Both the position numbers and the translations under genes were made by a program. From positions 1-51,603 of the forward strand of contig CAMNJQ010000056.1 in the NCBI GenBank assembly GCA_946541575.1: 51,603 nt of DNA. Direction: 5' to 3'. This stretch comes from an uncultured Clostridium sp. (GTDB lineage: Bacteria; Bacillota_I; Bacilli_A; RF39; UBA660). The notes under the pieces were generated by a model. It made no database searches, was not told where the DNA came from, and worked only from the letters and a program-made list of their open reading frames with translations. This document shows, one piece after another, positions 9,074-18,187 of this stretch. How positions within the stretch are numbered: the first letter of the stretch is position 1; each line of letters begins with the position of its first letter.

Positions 9074-9277
9074 AAATCTCAGCATACATCTTGACAATAC
9101 TTATCATAATATAAAATAATCAGCCACAAAACACAGTTTTGTGATTATTTTATATTATTTTATATTATGATATTATAAGCATAAATTGAGCATAAAGCGA
9201 AATTTATTGCTTATAATACCATATTCTAGAAACCTAATCACTATGTAAACGACTCGCTTACTTTTCCTAAGATTTAC
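9072..9277 (-). ncRNA. Retron msr-msd RNA (candidate)
   Basis: The space between the phosphoribosyltransferase-like gene and the reverse transcriptase has the layout of an msr-msd locus. In minus-strand order: a1 GTAAATCTTAG (9277-9267), which can pair over 11 bases including two G-U pairs with CTGAGATTTAT (9082-9072); TAAGCGAG (about 9260-9253), close to the TTAGCGAG around the branching G of retron Ec86; a 17-bp hairpin at 9218-9171 with one bulged A and a 13-base loop; and a long hairpin at 9171-9103 with an 18-bp perfect outer stem and an 8-bp CACAAAAC/GTTTTGTG tip, the probable msd. About ten bases separate a1 from the putative branch G, which is atypical, so the exact ends are uncertain. 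Confidence 0.7.
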
Positions 9278-10468
9278 TTAAAAATTATGCGTAATACCTT
9301 TTTTATTTTTTTCGTTTTCCTTAAACAAACTATCAATTACTTTTTCGATATCATTATACAAAAGATTATTTGAAATAATAATACAACCGTTTTTTATAGT
9401 TATATATTCGTTATCAATTAATTTTTCTACAAATCTAGTAAATTCTGTCTTGCTCTCAAAATAATTATCATCCAACAACTGATCTATAGTGTAATAACAA
9501 CCATATGAATAGACAAGAAACTCAAATTCTTTAAATGATAAAGAATATTTATTTTTAAGGTCATTATATTTTTCTAAAAGTATTATTGAATTGTTTTTTA
9601 TTATCGAATTATTTTTTTTACATAATATTTCTAAACTAACTTCTCTATCAAATAGTTTAATCCATTTTTTCCCTTTATATACTATAGATGGATTCCATAT
9701 CATAGAAATATCCGAATTTGGAGCTGTTTTATTTAAAACAACATATGCACCTGTTCTATTATATCCAAATTTCATTCTTTTATCTTTGCAGCAATTGCAA
9801 ATTTCATCAATATAATAAATCTCACTTTTTTCAAACTCATCACTATATCTGTTAAGAGTTATTTTATTTATAATATTTATTTGTGGATATTTCTTACTAA
9901 TATTATCTTTTGCATTTTTTTGACATGCGTATGTAACTATAATTATTTCTTTCGTTTTTATAATATCCCAAACTTTTTCGATATAAGAAATAATTGTTTC
10001 CCCACTACCAATATAGTCATCTATAAAAAGAATTTTGTCAAATCTTTCTATGATATTTTGAGTCAATCCTGTAATTTTAATTATTTGGTTATTATTACAT
10101 AGCCCTTCTTCAGAGATGAGAGAAATCAATCTAGATGAACTACTATGACTTTTTTCCTTATAATCTACAAGAGCAATTGATTCAGAATAAACTCTCTTTA
10201 TATATGATACAAAGAATTTATTTACATCTTTACTTTTTATCCATATTAATTTTGAAACAATATTTAATAATTTTTTATAATTTTTCTCATCATTTCTAGC
10301 ATATTTATAAAGTCTGCTTGTAAATATTTCTTCATCCAATTTATTATCAAACTTAATATTACGCACAACATCCTGTACTGCATTTAATAATATGACCTTT
10401 CTCACCTCCTCATATACATTATTATAACATAATATGCTTATTTGAACTATTGCATATATTCCAAGCAT
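9278..10468 (-). CDS. Phosphoribosyltransferase-like protein with C-terminal winged-helix region, retron partner
   Basis: The core resembles PRTase-CE-type phosphoribosyltransferase folds: an HSSSSRL motif near residue 107 and the PRPP-loop-like ILFIDDYIGSGETI near residue 147, followed by a Cys-containing middle part (EICNCCKDKRMKFGYNRTGAY). The last 90 residues look like a winged helix. Proteins of this type are reported effectors of some retrons, which fits its place directly before the msr-msd RNA and reverse transcriptase. The target is unknown. The first ATG (10468) has no ribosome site, whereas GAGGAGGTGA lies 8 bases before an in-frame AUA at 10393-10391. The true N terminus may be there, giving 371 residues. 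It follows the kinase gene by 21 bases. Confidence 0.75.
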   Translation of the reverse strand: MLGIYAIVQISILCYNNVYEEVRKVILLNAVQDVVRNIKFDNKLDEEIFTSRLYKYARNDEKNYKKLLNIVSKLIWIKSKDVNKFFVSYIKRVYSESIALVDYKEKSHSSSSRLISLISEEGLCNNNQIIKITGLTQNIIERFDKILFIDDYIGSGETIISYIEKVWDIIKTKEIIIVTYACQKNAKDNISKKYPQINIINKITLNRYSDEFEKSEIYYIDEICNCCKDKRMKFGYNRTGAYVVLNKTAPNSDISMIWNPSIVYKGKKWIKLFDREVSLEILCKKNNSIIKNNSIILLEKYNDLKNKYSLSFKEFEFLVYSYGCYYTIDQLLDDNYFESKTEFTRFVEKLIDNEYITIKNGCIIISNNLLYNDIEKVIDSLFKENEKNKKGITHNF

Positions 10469-10489
10469 TGATTTACTTTATACTGTGTT

Positions 10490-12028
10490 TTATTTTTTTA
10501 TCCAATGACATTCATCATCATCCGGATTATCTGTGATAAATGCAGGTTTAATTACACCTTTTACCATCCACATTTTTTTTAGTGCAGTTTTCAATACATT
10601 TAAATCATAATTAAGATCATCTGCTATTTTTTTTGTTGTTATTGCATAATTTAAACAAACATATTCATATGTTTCCTCGTAGTTAAAATCATGTTTTTCT
10701 ATTATATGTTTCTCTTTTGTTCCTAAACAATTTAATTCTATTATTTTAATCATTTCTTCAATGCTTTGATATCTTTTTTCTGGCTCATTACATAAGCATT
10801 TATTTACCATTTTATCAATTACATTTATTTTATCTCCGTCTATTATGCGTCCCAAGTTGACTCTTTCTGTTCCATTATGTGATTTACCAGTTACAACATA
10901 TTGAATTATTTGCCCTATTGCATAAATATCCATTGTTTCTTTTGGAATAGCACTTTTTTCCATCTGTTCTGGTGCAGAAAATTTTCTGTTACATAAAAAT
11001 TCTTTTGATATTGTGTGTCCAGTATTTTCAAATTCTTTTGGGTTAAAATATGCAATTCCAAAATCAGTTAATACTATATTGTTGTTTTCATCTAATAAAA
11101 TGTTTTCAGGTTTAATATCACGATGAATAATACCTTTTTTATGTATCTCCTTTACTATTTTCAAAAATTTATATATAAAAATAATTAGCTCGTTTTGATT
11201 AGTTATTCTATAATCAACAAGACTTTTTTCGTATTTTTTCATAATAATAAAACATATTTTTACTTTTTCAAACTCAACTTCTTCATATGAATACAATTCA
11301 ACTACACCATTAACTTTTTGAAGTGACATAAAAACATTTACAAATTCATTAAAAAATCTGTTTGACTTATTTTTATCACTTTCAAATAATACTTTTATTG
11401 CAATTTCTTTACCATTAAGAATTCCAAAAAGGATTCTCCCATTTCCACCTTGTATTCCAGGATCTTTTATGTTTGTAATTTGCCCATATTTTGTATTTAA
11501 GCCATTATTTTTTGCTTTATTACAAAAACTCTTGATTATTTCTTTGTATTCTTTAGACTCTTTTTTTTCATTTGATACTTGTTTTTCAATATCATTAAAG
11601 TTCTTTATTTCAAATTTATAATTAAGTAAATCGTATTCTATAAAGATTCTTTTAAATTGTAAATAATCATTAATTCTAATAAATAAACTATAGATTATTT
11701 TCCAATAGTATTCCTGAGGGGAACTTCCATATGTTATTTCATCTACAAGATATTCAAATCGTTCCATTGAAATCAATTCTTTAAAAAACAAGTCAACTTT
11801 TTTGTTTGTTATAGCATAATCTACTACTTTTTCCATATATTCCCATCTTGACATCTTTTTTCCAGTATTTGTTATTCTTATTCCAATTAATTCACCAAAT
11901 GAACATATATCTTCTATTTTCATATATGGCATTCTTAAATCTTCATATATTGCTTTAATATCAAGTGAAGTACTTCCAATAAACAAATCTATTATTTTTT
12001 TGTTTTTTATTACATTCCATTCACCCAT
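10490..12028 (-). CDS. Eukaryotic-like Ser/Thr protein kinase in the retron operon
   Basis: A 512-residue protein without membrane segments. Residues 1-165 are an all-helical region I cannot name. Residues 180-425 are a protein kinase domain: IQGGNGRI glycine loop, EIAIKVL Lys, HRDIKPENILL catalytic loop, DFGIA and SAPEQ. All catalytic residues are present, so it should be active. The C terminus (about 445-500, TTKKIADDLNYDLNVLKTAL) resembles a small helix-turn-helix. CAGGAGGATAT gives a strong ribosome site. The gene starts 31 bases after the Fic gene with no terminator between them and stands 21 bases before the phosphoribosyltransferase-like gene, so the four probably share one transcript. 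Cytosolic kinases of this kind occur in phage-defence loci. Confidence 0.8.
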   Translation of the reverse strand: MGEWNVIKNKKIIDLFIGSTSLDIKAIYEDLRMPYMKIEDICSFGELIGIRITNTGKKMSRWEYMEKVVDYAITNKKVDLFFKELISMERFEYLVDEITYGSSPQEYYWKIIYSLFIRINDYLQFKRIFIEYDLLNYKFEIKNFNDIEKQVSNEKKESKEYKEIIKSFCNKAKNNGLNTKYGQITNIKDPGIQGGNGRILFGILNGKEIAIKVLFESDKNKSNRFFNEFVNVFMSLQKVNGVVELYSYEEVEFEKVKICFIIMKKYEKSLVDYRITNQNELIIFIYKFLKIVKEIHKKGIIHRDIKPENILLDENNNIVLTDFGIAYFNPKEFENTGHTISKEFLCNRKFSAPEQMEKSAIPKETMDIYAIGQIIQYVVTGKSHNGTERVNLGRIIDGDKINVIDKMVNKCLCNEPEKRYQSIEEMIKIIELNCLGTKEKHIIEKHDFNYEETYEYVCLNYAITTKKIADDLNYDLNVLKTALKKMWMVKGVIKPAFITDNPDDDECHWIKK

Positions 12029-12059
12029 ATATCCTCCTGTTTTTTACACCATGCTATTA

Positions 12060-13112
12060 TTACTTCCATTTATATTCAGTAAATCTTCCACCTGATATCT
12101 TTTCAATCTTACCTTCATTTAATAATGTACTTAAAGATCTTTCTATCGTTGTTTCGCTTATATCAGGACATCTTTCCATTAAATAAGCTTTATTAATAGG
12201 AGAAACACTTTCCATAAATAGAATACTAATTCTTTCAATAGCAGTCATCTTCTTATTTGTTATATACTCAACTCTTGAAGAAAACTCTTTATAAGCAGAT
12301 AAGATTACACCAAGATAGTATTCTACAAAGTAAGAATAATCATTTTCATTATTATGCCAATTTACTGAACTATTTTCTAATGAATCATAGTATGTTTCTT
12401 TTGTTTCTTCTATTATCTTTTCTATACTAATATATTTACCTACAATATATCCTGCTTTATATAATAGTAATAATGTTAATAATCTACTCATTCTACCATT
12501 TCCATCATTAAATGGGTGGATAGAAACAAAATCTAATATAAAAATAGGAATTACAAGTAATGGATCTATTTCTCCTTTACTTATTATTTCATTATAACTA
12601 TTACATAGTTCTTCTATTGCTATTGGTGTTTCAACTGGAGATAATGGTGTGAATCTTATTCTTTTTGTTCCATCTTCTAAAGTTTCTTCAATATAGTTTT
12701 GAGAATTCTTAAATTTACCACCATAACTAATTCCAGAATATTTATATAAATCTCTATGGAATTGTAAAATAACACTAGAGCTTATATTAATATAATCATA
12801 ATTTTCATGTATCGTATTTAATACATCTCTATATCCTGCTATTTCTTCTTCATTTCTATTCTTAGGTTCTACTTTATTATTAACAATTTCACTCATTCTT
12901 TGATCTGTAGTATAAATTCCTTCAATTTTATTTGAAGCGCTTGTACTTTGAACTTTTGCAATAGATAATAAACCAGATAAAATATCTGGCTTTGCTTCAA
13001 TATATAATTCTTGTTTTCCTTTATATTCATGAATACTAGATAATAAGTTAACAATATTATTATTCATTAAAGATTCTGACTCTTTTACTAAATCAAATGT
13101 TCTCATTTGCAT
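12060..13112 (-). CDS. Fic-family protein with C-terminal winged helix
   Basis: About 350 residues. The catalytic loop is the canonical HPFNDGNGRMSR, which transfers a nucleotide (usually AMP) to a hydroxyl of a target protein. An N-terminal SNKIEG matches the (S/T)xxxE(G/N) inhibitory helix, so the enzyme should be self-inhibited. The last 70 residues (AIERISILFMESV...TTIERSLSTLLNEGKIEKI) form a winged helix-turn-helix, giving a DNA-binding Fic protein. AAAGGAG is followed by ATGATGCAAATG; I chose the second of these ATGs (5-base spacing), and 13115 or 13106 are possible. Four TGATGCAA-like sites cover its own promoter, which suggests autoregulation. It is the first gene of the retron operon. 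Confidence 0.88.
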   Translation of the reverse strand: MQMRTFDLVKESESLMNNNIVNLLSSIHEYKGKQELYIEAKPDILSGLLSIAKVQSTSASNKIEGIYTTDQRMSEIVNNKVEPKNRNEEEIAGYRDVLNTIHENYDYINISSSVILQFHRDLYKYSGISYGGKFKNSQNYIEETLEDGTKRIRFTPLSPVETPIAIEELCNSYNEIISKGEIDPLLVIPIFILDFVSIHPFNDGNGRMSRLLTLLLLYKAGYIVGKYISIEKIIEETKETYYDSLENSSVNWHNNENDYSYFVEYYLGVILSAYKEFSSRVEYITNKKMTAIERISILFMESVSPINKAYLMERCPDISETTIERSLSTLLNEGKIEKISGGRFTEYKWK

Positions 13113-13181
13113 CATTTCTCCTTTCATTTGCACCATTATAGCACAAAATGATGCAATTAACAATATATATGATGCAATTAA
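13104..13181 (-). promoter_or_regulatory. Retron/Fic operon promoter with paired operators
   Basis: On the minus strand TTGTTA, a 17-base spacer and TATAAT (13163-13135) form a good promoter. Four similar sites cover it. On the plus strand two read CATTTGCAyCATT (13104, 13125) and two read ATGATGCAATTAA (13148, 13169). Each pair is spaced exactly 21 bp, two helical turns, and the pairs face each other. Binding would block the promoter and the ribosome site. Confidence 0.65.
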
Positions 13182-13255
13182 AATTTAATATAGATCTACA
13201 AATCCATATTTGTTTTTTTCTTGATGTGATATACTGATAATAAGAGGATTTGAGT

Positions 13256-16200
13256 ATGAAGAATAAAGAGTTGGTTATTTCCGATGCTATTAAAAGAGGT
13301 AAATGGTTGGATATTATATATAAAAATAGCAATAATGAAACTACTTACTTCTGGATAGCAATCAATGATATTAATTTAAAAGAAAAGATATTAATCTGTT
13401 CAATTTTTAATGAACCAAAAGGTTTAAATGTTTTAGGAAATATCGATCTTAGATTTGATGCAATAGAATCTGCAAAAATTCTAGAATTTACAAATTATGA
13501 TGTTCCAGAAGAATTAATAAACAAATTAGAAACTCAAATAGAAGACGCTAAGTGGCTTAAATTTGAAACTTTTAACAATAATATTCTTAGATATTATTAT
13601 AAATGTAATGAATATGATAATGATCCATATCAAAAAATATCGTTTTTGATTTATGGTGTTGATAGAGATATTCTATTGAAAAATAAAGTGATTAAATTAA
13701 ATGATGATCAAGAAAGACAAGTAATAAGGTATATCAAAAATTATGACAAAAAAATTGATGGAAATATTAATTATCTTGCTTTGTCATTTCTTTCAATAGA
13801 TATTAATAATAAAAAATACGTTGTACTATATTATGATGTAAGGTTTAATCCTGATAATAAAGAATTATCTATAAATTCAAATCCTAGAGTAAATGAAAGT
13901 TTCTTAATAGAAGGAAAGAAATATTCTTTAAGTACATATATGGATATAGATCCAAAAGAATTTGTAAACAATATAACAAATAATTTGAATGAATATTTAA
14001 ATCCATATACAGAGATTATTAGAGCAAACTTAAGAGCAGGAGAAATAATTAATCAGTTACCGGAATTTTTAATTTTAGAAAGAGCAATAAGTGCTAATTT
14101 AGCTCCTACTTATTCTACTATTACAGAAAAAATTGAATCTGGAGAACTAGAATATCCTTTAAAAGCATTCTTTGGTAATGCAAGAAGATATGGTATTAAA
14201 AGAAAAGAGCCATCAATCGTTATATATGATAGCAAAGTAAATATAGATCAAATGAGAGTTATTTATAACACTATGAAGTATCCAATCAATTATGTTCAAG
14301 GTCCTCCTGGAACAGGTAAAACTCAAACCATATTAAATGTAATATTAAGCTCATTCTTTAATAATAGATCAGTTTTGATATGCTCATCAAATAATAAACC
14401 AATAGATGGAATATTAGAAAAACTAAAATTTTCATATAACGAAGATAATGATGTGCCATTTCCATATTTAAGATTAGGTAATATAAATGAAGTGTTAAAA
14501 TCAACTAAAAGAATAATAGACTTATATAATTACAGCATAAATATAGAACCTAATGAAGAAGTATTAAATAAAATTAAAGAAAAAACAAATGAAAACAATA
14601 AAGAACTTGTTGAGACTTTAAAAAGATACGAACTAAAAAAAGAGCTATTAAGAAAAAAAGAAAGCGCATATCATTTATTATCAAGTATTGATAATCCAAA
14701 CAATCGTCTTTATTCTAAGACAAAAGAAGCTTTAGAAAGGATAACAAATGAATATGATTCAATACCTGAAGTAACTAATGATGATGTTCTTAAACTAGTT
14801 TATACTGTTTCTGAAGATATAAACTTTAAACATTATATGTTTTTTGAATCAATAAAATATGTTAAAAAATTGAAACAACCTAAGTATTCTGAACTTATTA
14901 ATATTTGTTTAAAAATATCTGATTCTGAAAAAGTTACTGAATTTAATAAATGGTGTGCTCTTGACGAAAATATAAAACTTTTAGAAGACGTCTTCCCTAT
15001 TATTTTTACTACTAATATATCATCTCATAGATTAGGGACAGCAAATCATACTTTTGATTTAGTTATTATGGATGAAGCTGGACAATGTAATGTTGCTACT
15101 GCTTTGCTTCCTATAGCAAGAGCTAAGCAACTATTATTAGTTGGAGACACTAATCAGTTAAAACCAGTAATTGTACTTGAAGATAATATAAACAAGATTT
15201 TAAAAAATGAATTTAAGATACAAGATGACTATGATTACTCGAATCATTCAATATTAGATATAATGAAACAACATGATAAAATATCTAATGATATAATGTT
15301 AACCTATCACTATAGATGTGGTAAAAAAATAATAGATTTTTCAAATAAAAGATTTTATAACAGTAGTTTACATTTAGATTATTTAAAGGATGATGGTTCA
15401 TTATCTTTAATTGATGTTAAAAATATTAATTCAAAAAATAAAAATGAGAACTATGAAGAAGCACAAGAAATAATTAATTACATTAAGAGAAATGATTTAA
15501 AAGACATTGCTATTATTACGCCATTTAAAAATCAACAATATTTAATAAATGACTTACTAAAAGAGAATAATATAAATAACGTTACTTGTGGTACTATTCA
15601 TCAAATGCAAGGAGGAGAAAAAAGTACAGTAATTATTTCTACTTCACTTTCGCCAAAAACTAGTAAAAAGACATTTGACTGGATTAAGAATAATGCAGAA
15701 ATAACAAATGTTGCTGTAACAAGGGCTAAAGAGAATTTGATAGTAGTTACAGATGTTGAAGCACTAAATTCCTTATCAATAGATAAAAATGATGATTTAT
15801 ATAATTTAGTTAACTATGTTTCATCAAATGGAAAACTAGAAGTTCCTCCTAACGATTCATATTCAATTCAAATCGGAAGTTCTAATGGTAGTAAAAATGA
15901 AGATATGTTTTTTAAAACTATATCTCACTTCTGTAGTGTAAATAATATATTTCAAGCAAAAAGAAATGTTAAAATATCGACACTCTTTCCTAATGATGAA
16001 GATTTAGCAAAATCTAAATTAGAATTTGATGTTGTGTTATATCAAATTGATGATATTAAATTAATTCCAAAAATTGCAATAGAATTGCAAGGTGGGGAAC
16101 ATTTTGGAAATATAGACAGGGAAAAATGTGATGCAAGAAAGAGTGAATTATGCAAAAAAAAAGATATCATCTTATTAGAGATACCTAATTCATTTGCTAA

Positions 16201-16273
16201 ATCATATGAAACAATTAAAGACTTGATATTAACAAGTTGTGGATTAGAAATAGAACAATTAGAACTATTCTGA
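13256..16273 (+). CDS. Superfamily 1 DNA/RNA helicase with C-terminal DUF2726-like nuclease
   Basis: A 1005-residue protein. Residues 1-85 resemble a small beta-barrel of WYL or Sm type (weak inference). The Upf1/DNA2-like helicase core has Walker A QGPPGTGKTQT (about 365), Walker B LVIMDEAGQ (about 615), motif III LVGDTNQLKP, the Arg motif LTYHYRCGK, IHQMQGGEKS and NVAVTRAKENLIV, with a charged insertion between motifs I and II. The last 145 residues are DUF2726-like, a PD-(D/E)xK fold: LEFDVVLY then IAIELQGGEHF. Helicase-nuclease fusions of this sort are common in defence islands. AGAGGA stands 7 bases before the chosen ATG; the TTG at 13250 has no proper spacing. It diverges from the Fic operon. 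Confidence 0.85.
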   Translation: MKNKELVISDAIKRGKWLDIIYKNSNNETTYFWIAINDINLKEKILICSIFNEPKGLNVLGNIDLRFDAIESAKILEFTNYDVPEELINKLETQIEDAKWLKFETFNNNILRYYYKCNEYDNDPYQKISFLIYGVDRDILLKNKVIKLNDDQERQVIRYIKNYDKKIDGNINYLALSFLSIDINNKKYVVLYYDVRFNPDNKELSINSNPRVNESFLIEGKKYSLSTYMDIDPKEFVNNITNNLNEYLNPYTEIIRANLRAGEIINQLPEFLILERAISANLAPTYSTITEKIESGELEYPLKAFFGNARRYGIKRKEPSIVIYDSKVNIDQMRVIYNTMKYPINYVQGPPGTGKTQTILNVILSSFFNNRSVLICSSNNKPIDGILEKLKFSYNEDNDVPFPYLRLGNINEVLKSTKRIIDLYNYSINIEPNEEVLNKIKEKTNENNKELVETLKRYELKKELLRKKESAYHLLSSIDNPNNRLYSKTKEALERITNEYDSIPEVTNDDVLKLVYTVSEDINFKHYMFFESIKYVKKLKQPKYSELINICLKISDSEKVTEFNKWCALDENIKLLEDVFPIIFTTNISSHRLGTANHTFDLVIMDEAGQCNVATALLPIARAKQLLLVGDTNQLKPVIVLEDNINKILKNEFKIQDDYDYSNHSILDIMKQHDKISNDIMLTYHYRCGKKIIDFSNKRFYNSSLHLDYLKDDGSLSLIDVKNINSKNKNENYEEAQEIINYIKRNDLKDIAIITPFKNQQYLINDLLKENNINNVTCGTIHQMQGGEKSTVIISTSLSPKTSKKTFDWIKNNAEITNVAVTRAKENLIVVTDVEALNSLSIDKNDDLYNLVNYVSSNGKLEVPPNDSYSIQIGSSNGSKNEDMFFKTISHFCSVNNIFQAKRNVKISTLFPNDEDLAKSKLEFDVVLYQIDDIKLIPKIAIELQGGEHFGNIDREKCDARKSELCKKKDIILLEIPNSFAKSYETIKDLILTSCGLEIEQLELF

Positions 16274-16759
16274 ATGGTTCTTTTTGTTTTTATTTTTAAC
16301 CATATTTATAAAAGCTGACTCCCAAGAATTAATTATTGCAGCAAATTTTAAACTTTCTTTGTCCTCTTTTCCTTCTAAATATTTTTTTACTTTCTCATCT
16401 AAATAAGGTTTATATTCATTGAATATTGAATTATCAACTGATAATCCATTTCCAAATCCCATATATATGTATGTATATTTGCCTTTGTAATTCTTATCAT
16501 CAGAATTTTCCCAAGTCTCATACCATTTAGGAAATTGTTTTGAGGCATCTTGTAATGAAATATATTCACTTTTTTTTAAATCTTTATTTCTATACATCCA
16601 TCCATCAATTCTATAAATCTTAAAATCATTACCCTGTTTAATAATAAATGTTGATCCATCTTCATCACCCATTCTTCCTGGATTTGTAATAAACATAACA
16701 TCGTCTTCATTTAATTTCAAAAAGTCTTCTTTTGATATTTTATTTTCTATGAATTCCAT
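16265..16759 (-). CDS. Hypothetical protein convergent with the helicase
   Basis: A 164-residue acidic soluble protein, rich in Lys and Asp, with an alternating pattern (FITNPGRMGDEDGSTFII, KIYRIDGWMYR) suggesting a mixed alpha/beta fold. I recognise no family, though small proteins of this look are often immunity or SMI1-type proteins. GAGGTGATATT precedes the ATG. Its 3' end overlaps the helicase 3' end by 9 bases. Confidence 0.6.
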   Translation of the reverse strand: MEFIENKISKEDFLKLNEDDVMFITNPGRMGDEDGSTFIIKQGNDFKIYRIDGWMYRNKDLKKSEYISLQDASKQFPKWYETWENSDDKNYKGKYTYIYMGFGNGLSVDNSIFNEYKPYLDEKVKKYLEGKEDKESLKFAAIINSWESAFINMVKNKNKKNHSE

Positions 16760-16958
16760 AATATCACCTCATAAAATTATATCATAATTATTTTTTTCCA
16801 ATGAATAGTAATAGTACTATTACAGATACACCTAATTATGCTCTCTTCAGGGGGAAAAAGAATACCCTATTTTTTTGTCATATTTTTCATTATTACTGTA
16901 TTATCACTTGCTATATTTCTCGTAAATAGCCATATTTTACCTATCATGTTCTATGTAG

Positions 16959-16982
16959 TTGTTCCCCATTTGTTCCCAAGAA
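16959..16982. repeat. Left copy of a 24-bp direct repeat (possible attachment or arm site)
   Basis: TTGTTCCC, three bases, TTGTTCCCAAGAA. The copy at 28273 has the same orientation and 22 of 24 bases identical. The motif itself repeats TTGTTCCC twice, 11 bases apart. The 258-base gap around it (16760-17017) has no convincing gene. Confidence 0.45.
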
Positions 16983-17017
16983 AAAAAGTGATGATTTATT
17001 TTCAACACTCTCAAATA

Positions 17018-18187
17018 TTAATTCTTAAATAATTCTTCCCACTTTTTTATATTTTCTTTGTCTTCGTCACTTAATAAATAATTCATTATGACTTTAGATA
17101 ATCTTTCCACATCTTCTTTTTGATGCAACACATGTATTCTTCTATGGCAATTAGGACATATTGCAACAGTATTATAAATTGCATCAGGACCATTCTCTGC
17201 TAATGTAATGACATGATGTGATTCAAGATACGGTCTTCCATTTTTATCTTTAAATGGTGCTTCTTTTCCACAAAGATCACATATACCATTAGCTCTTTCT
17301 TTGGTATACTCTGCTATATATTGATTTCTTTCACGATAAATTGTTTTAACTTCCTTTGTAGAAACATTTTCTGTTTCAGCAATTTTAGCTCTACTTTTTA
17401 TTTCATTAGAATTAAATTTTCTTACTTCTTTTAATTTTTCGTTTTCGCTTTTTTCAATATCTTCAATATCTATTATCAATGATTTAGATTGATCTAATCT
17501 TTTTAAAGGAAACTTTATTACTTTTCTAATAACACCATTTATATCTGCTTCTTCTGATTGATATGGTGTTCCAGCTAACTCTACCTCACCATCATAATAA
17601 TATTCATTATCTTTATATGATTCAAATAAATATACTTTAATTCCCTCTCTTTTTGCAATAGTTAAAGTTTTATTTTGGGCATAAGAAATGCTTTGGTCAT
17701 TCTCTGTTCCCATTCCAGTATAATTTAATATTCCGTCATCTGTCCATTGATCATCATACAAAGGGTTATTATGCTTCGCTATTAAAACCAATGAATTAGT
17801 TTCCTTAGATCTTCTCATTCCACCCATATTTGAACATTTAAAAGTATTCGCTATTTCACTATTTGAATATACATTTCCTACTCTCAAATCTTCTATACCA
17901 CAATAATGATCCATTTCATCAGAATAATTATCTTTCAAATAATCAGCTAATGACTCATTACTCAAAATACCATTTTCTTCTAAGAACTTAAAATCCTCAG
18001 CATATTTATGATTGCCGCCTTTGAATTTCAAGAAATGTTCATACATATTTCCTGTATATTTTATATATTTAATTCTACTATATTCTATTTGAACTCTTTT
18101 CTTATATTTTTCATATTCAGGATGATTGTTTATAAAATCTAAAGTTTTATCAAAATTATCTAATACAAATTTTACTCCTCTATCCAT
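17018..18187 (-). CDS. HNH endonuclease with SRA/DUF3427-like modified-base-sensing domain (McrA-like)
   Basis: A 389-residue protein. Residues 1-95 are a helical region. Residues 98-235 (LRVGNVYSNSEIANTF, LNYTGMGTENDQSI, NKTL, IKVYLFES) match the pattern of SRA-like domains of the DUF3427/PvuRts1I type, which bind modified cytosines. Residues 300-360 are an HNH nuclease: CDLCG, LESHHVI with catalytic His, AICPNCHRRIH with the second Cys pair. This predicts a type IV enzyme cutting modified DNA, or the cutter of a local restriction system. It overlaps the preceding Nudix gene by one base (TAATG) and is translated with it. Confidence 0.82.
   Translation of the reverse strand: MDRGVKFVLDNFDKTLDFINNHPEYEKYKKRVQIEYSRIKYIKYTGNMYEHFLKFKGGNHKYAEDFKFLEENGILSNESLADYLKDNYSDEMDHYCGIEDLRVGNVYSNSEIANTFKCSNMGGMRRSKETNSLVLIAKHNNPLYDDQWTDDGILNYTGMGTENDQSISYAQNKTLTIAKREGIKVYLFESYKDNEYYYDGEVELAGTPYQSEEADINGVIRKVIKFPLKRLDQSKSLIIDIEDIEKSENEKLKEVRKFNSNEIKSRAKIAETENVSTKEVKTIYRERNQYIAEYTKERANGICDLCGKEAPFKDKNGRPYLESHHVITLAENGPDAIYNTVAICPNCHRRIHVLHQKEDVERLSKVIMNYLLSDEDKENIKKWEELFKN

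Noticed and set aside
8042-9097. Group II intron or diversity-generating retroelement reverse transcriptase
   Set aside because: NAMEH and VTG motifs, YADD core, no maturase or HNH part and no template/variable repeat pair nearby; the retron reading is clearly better.
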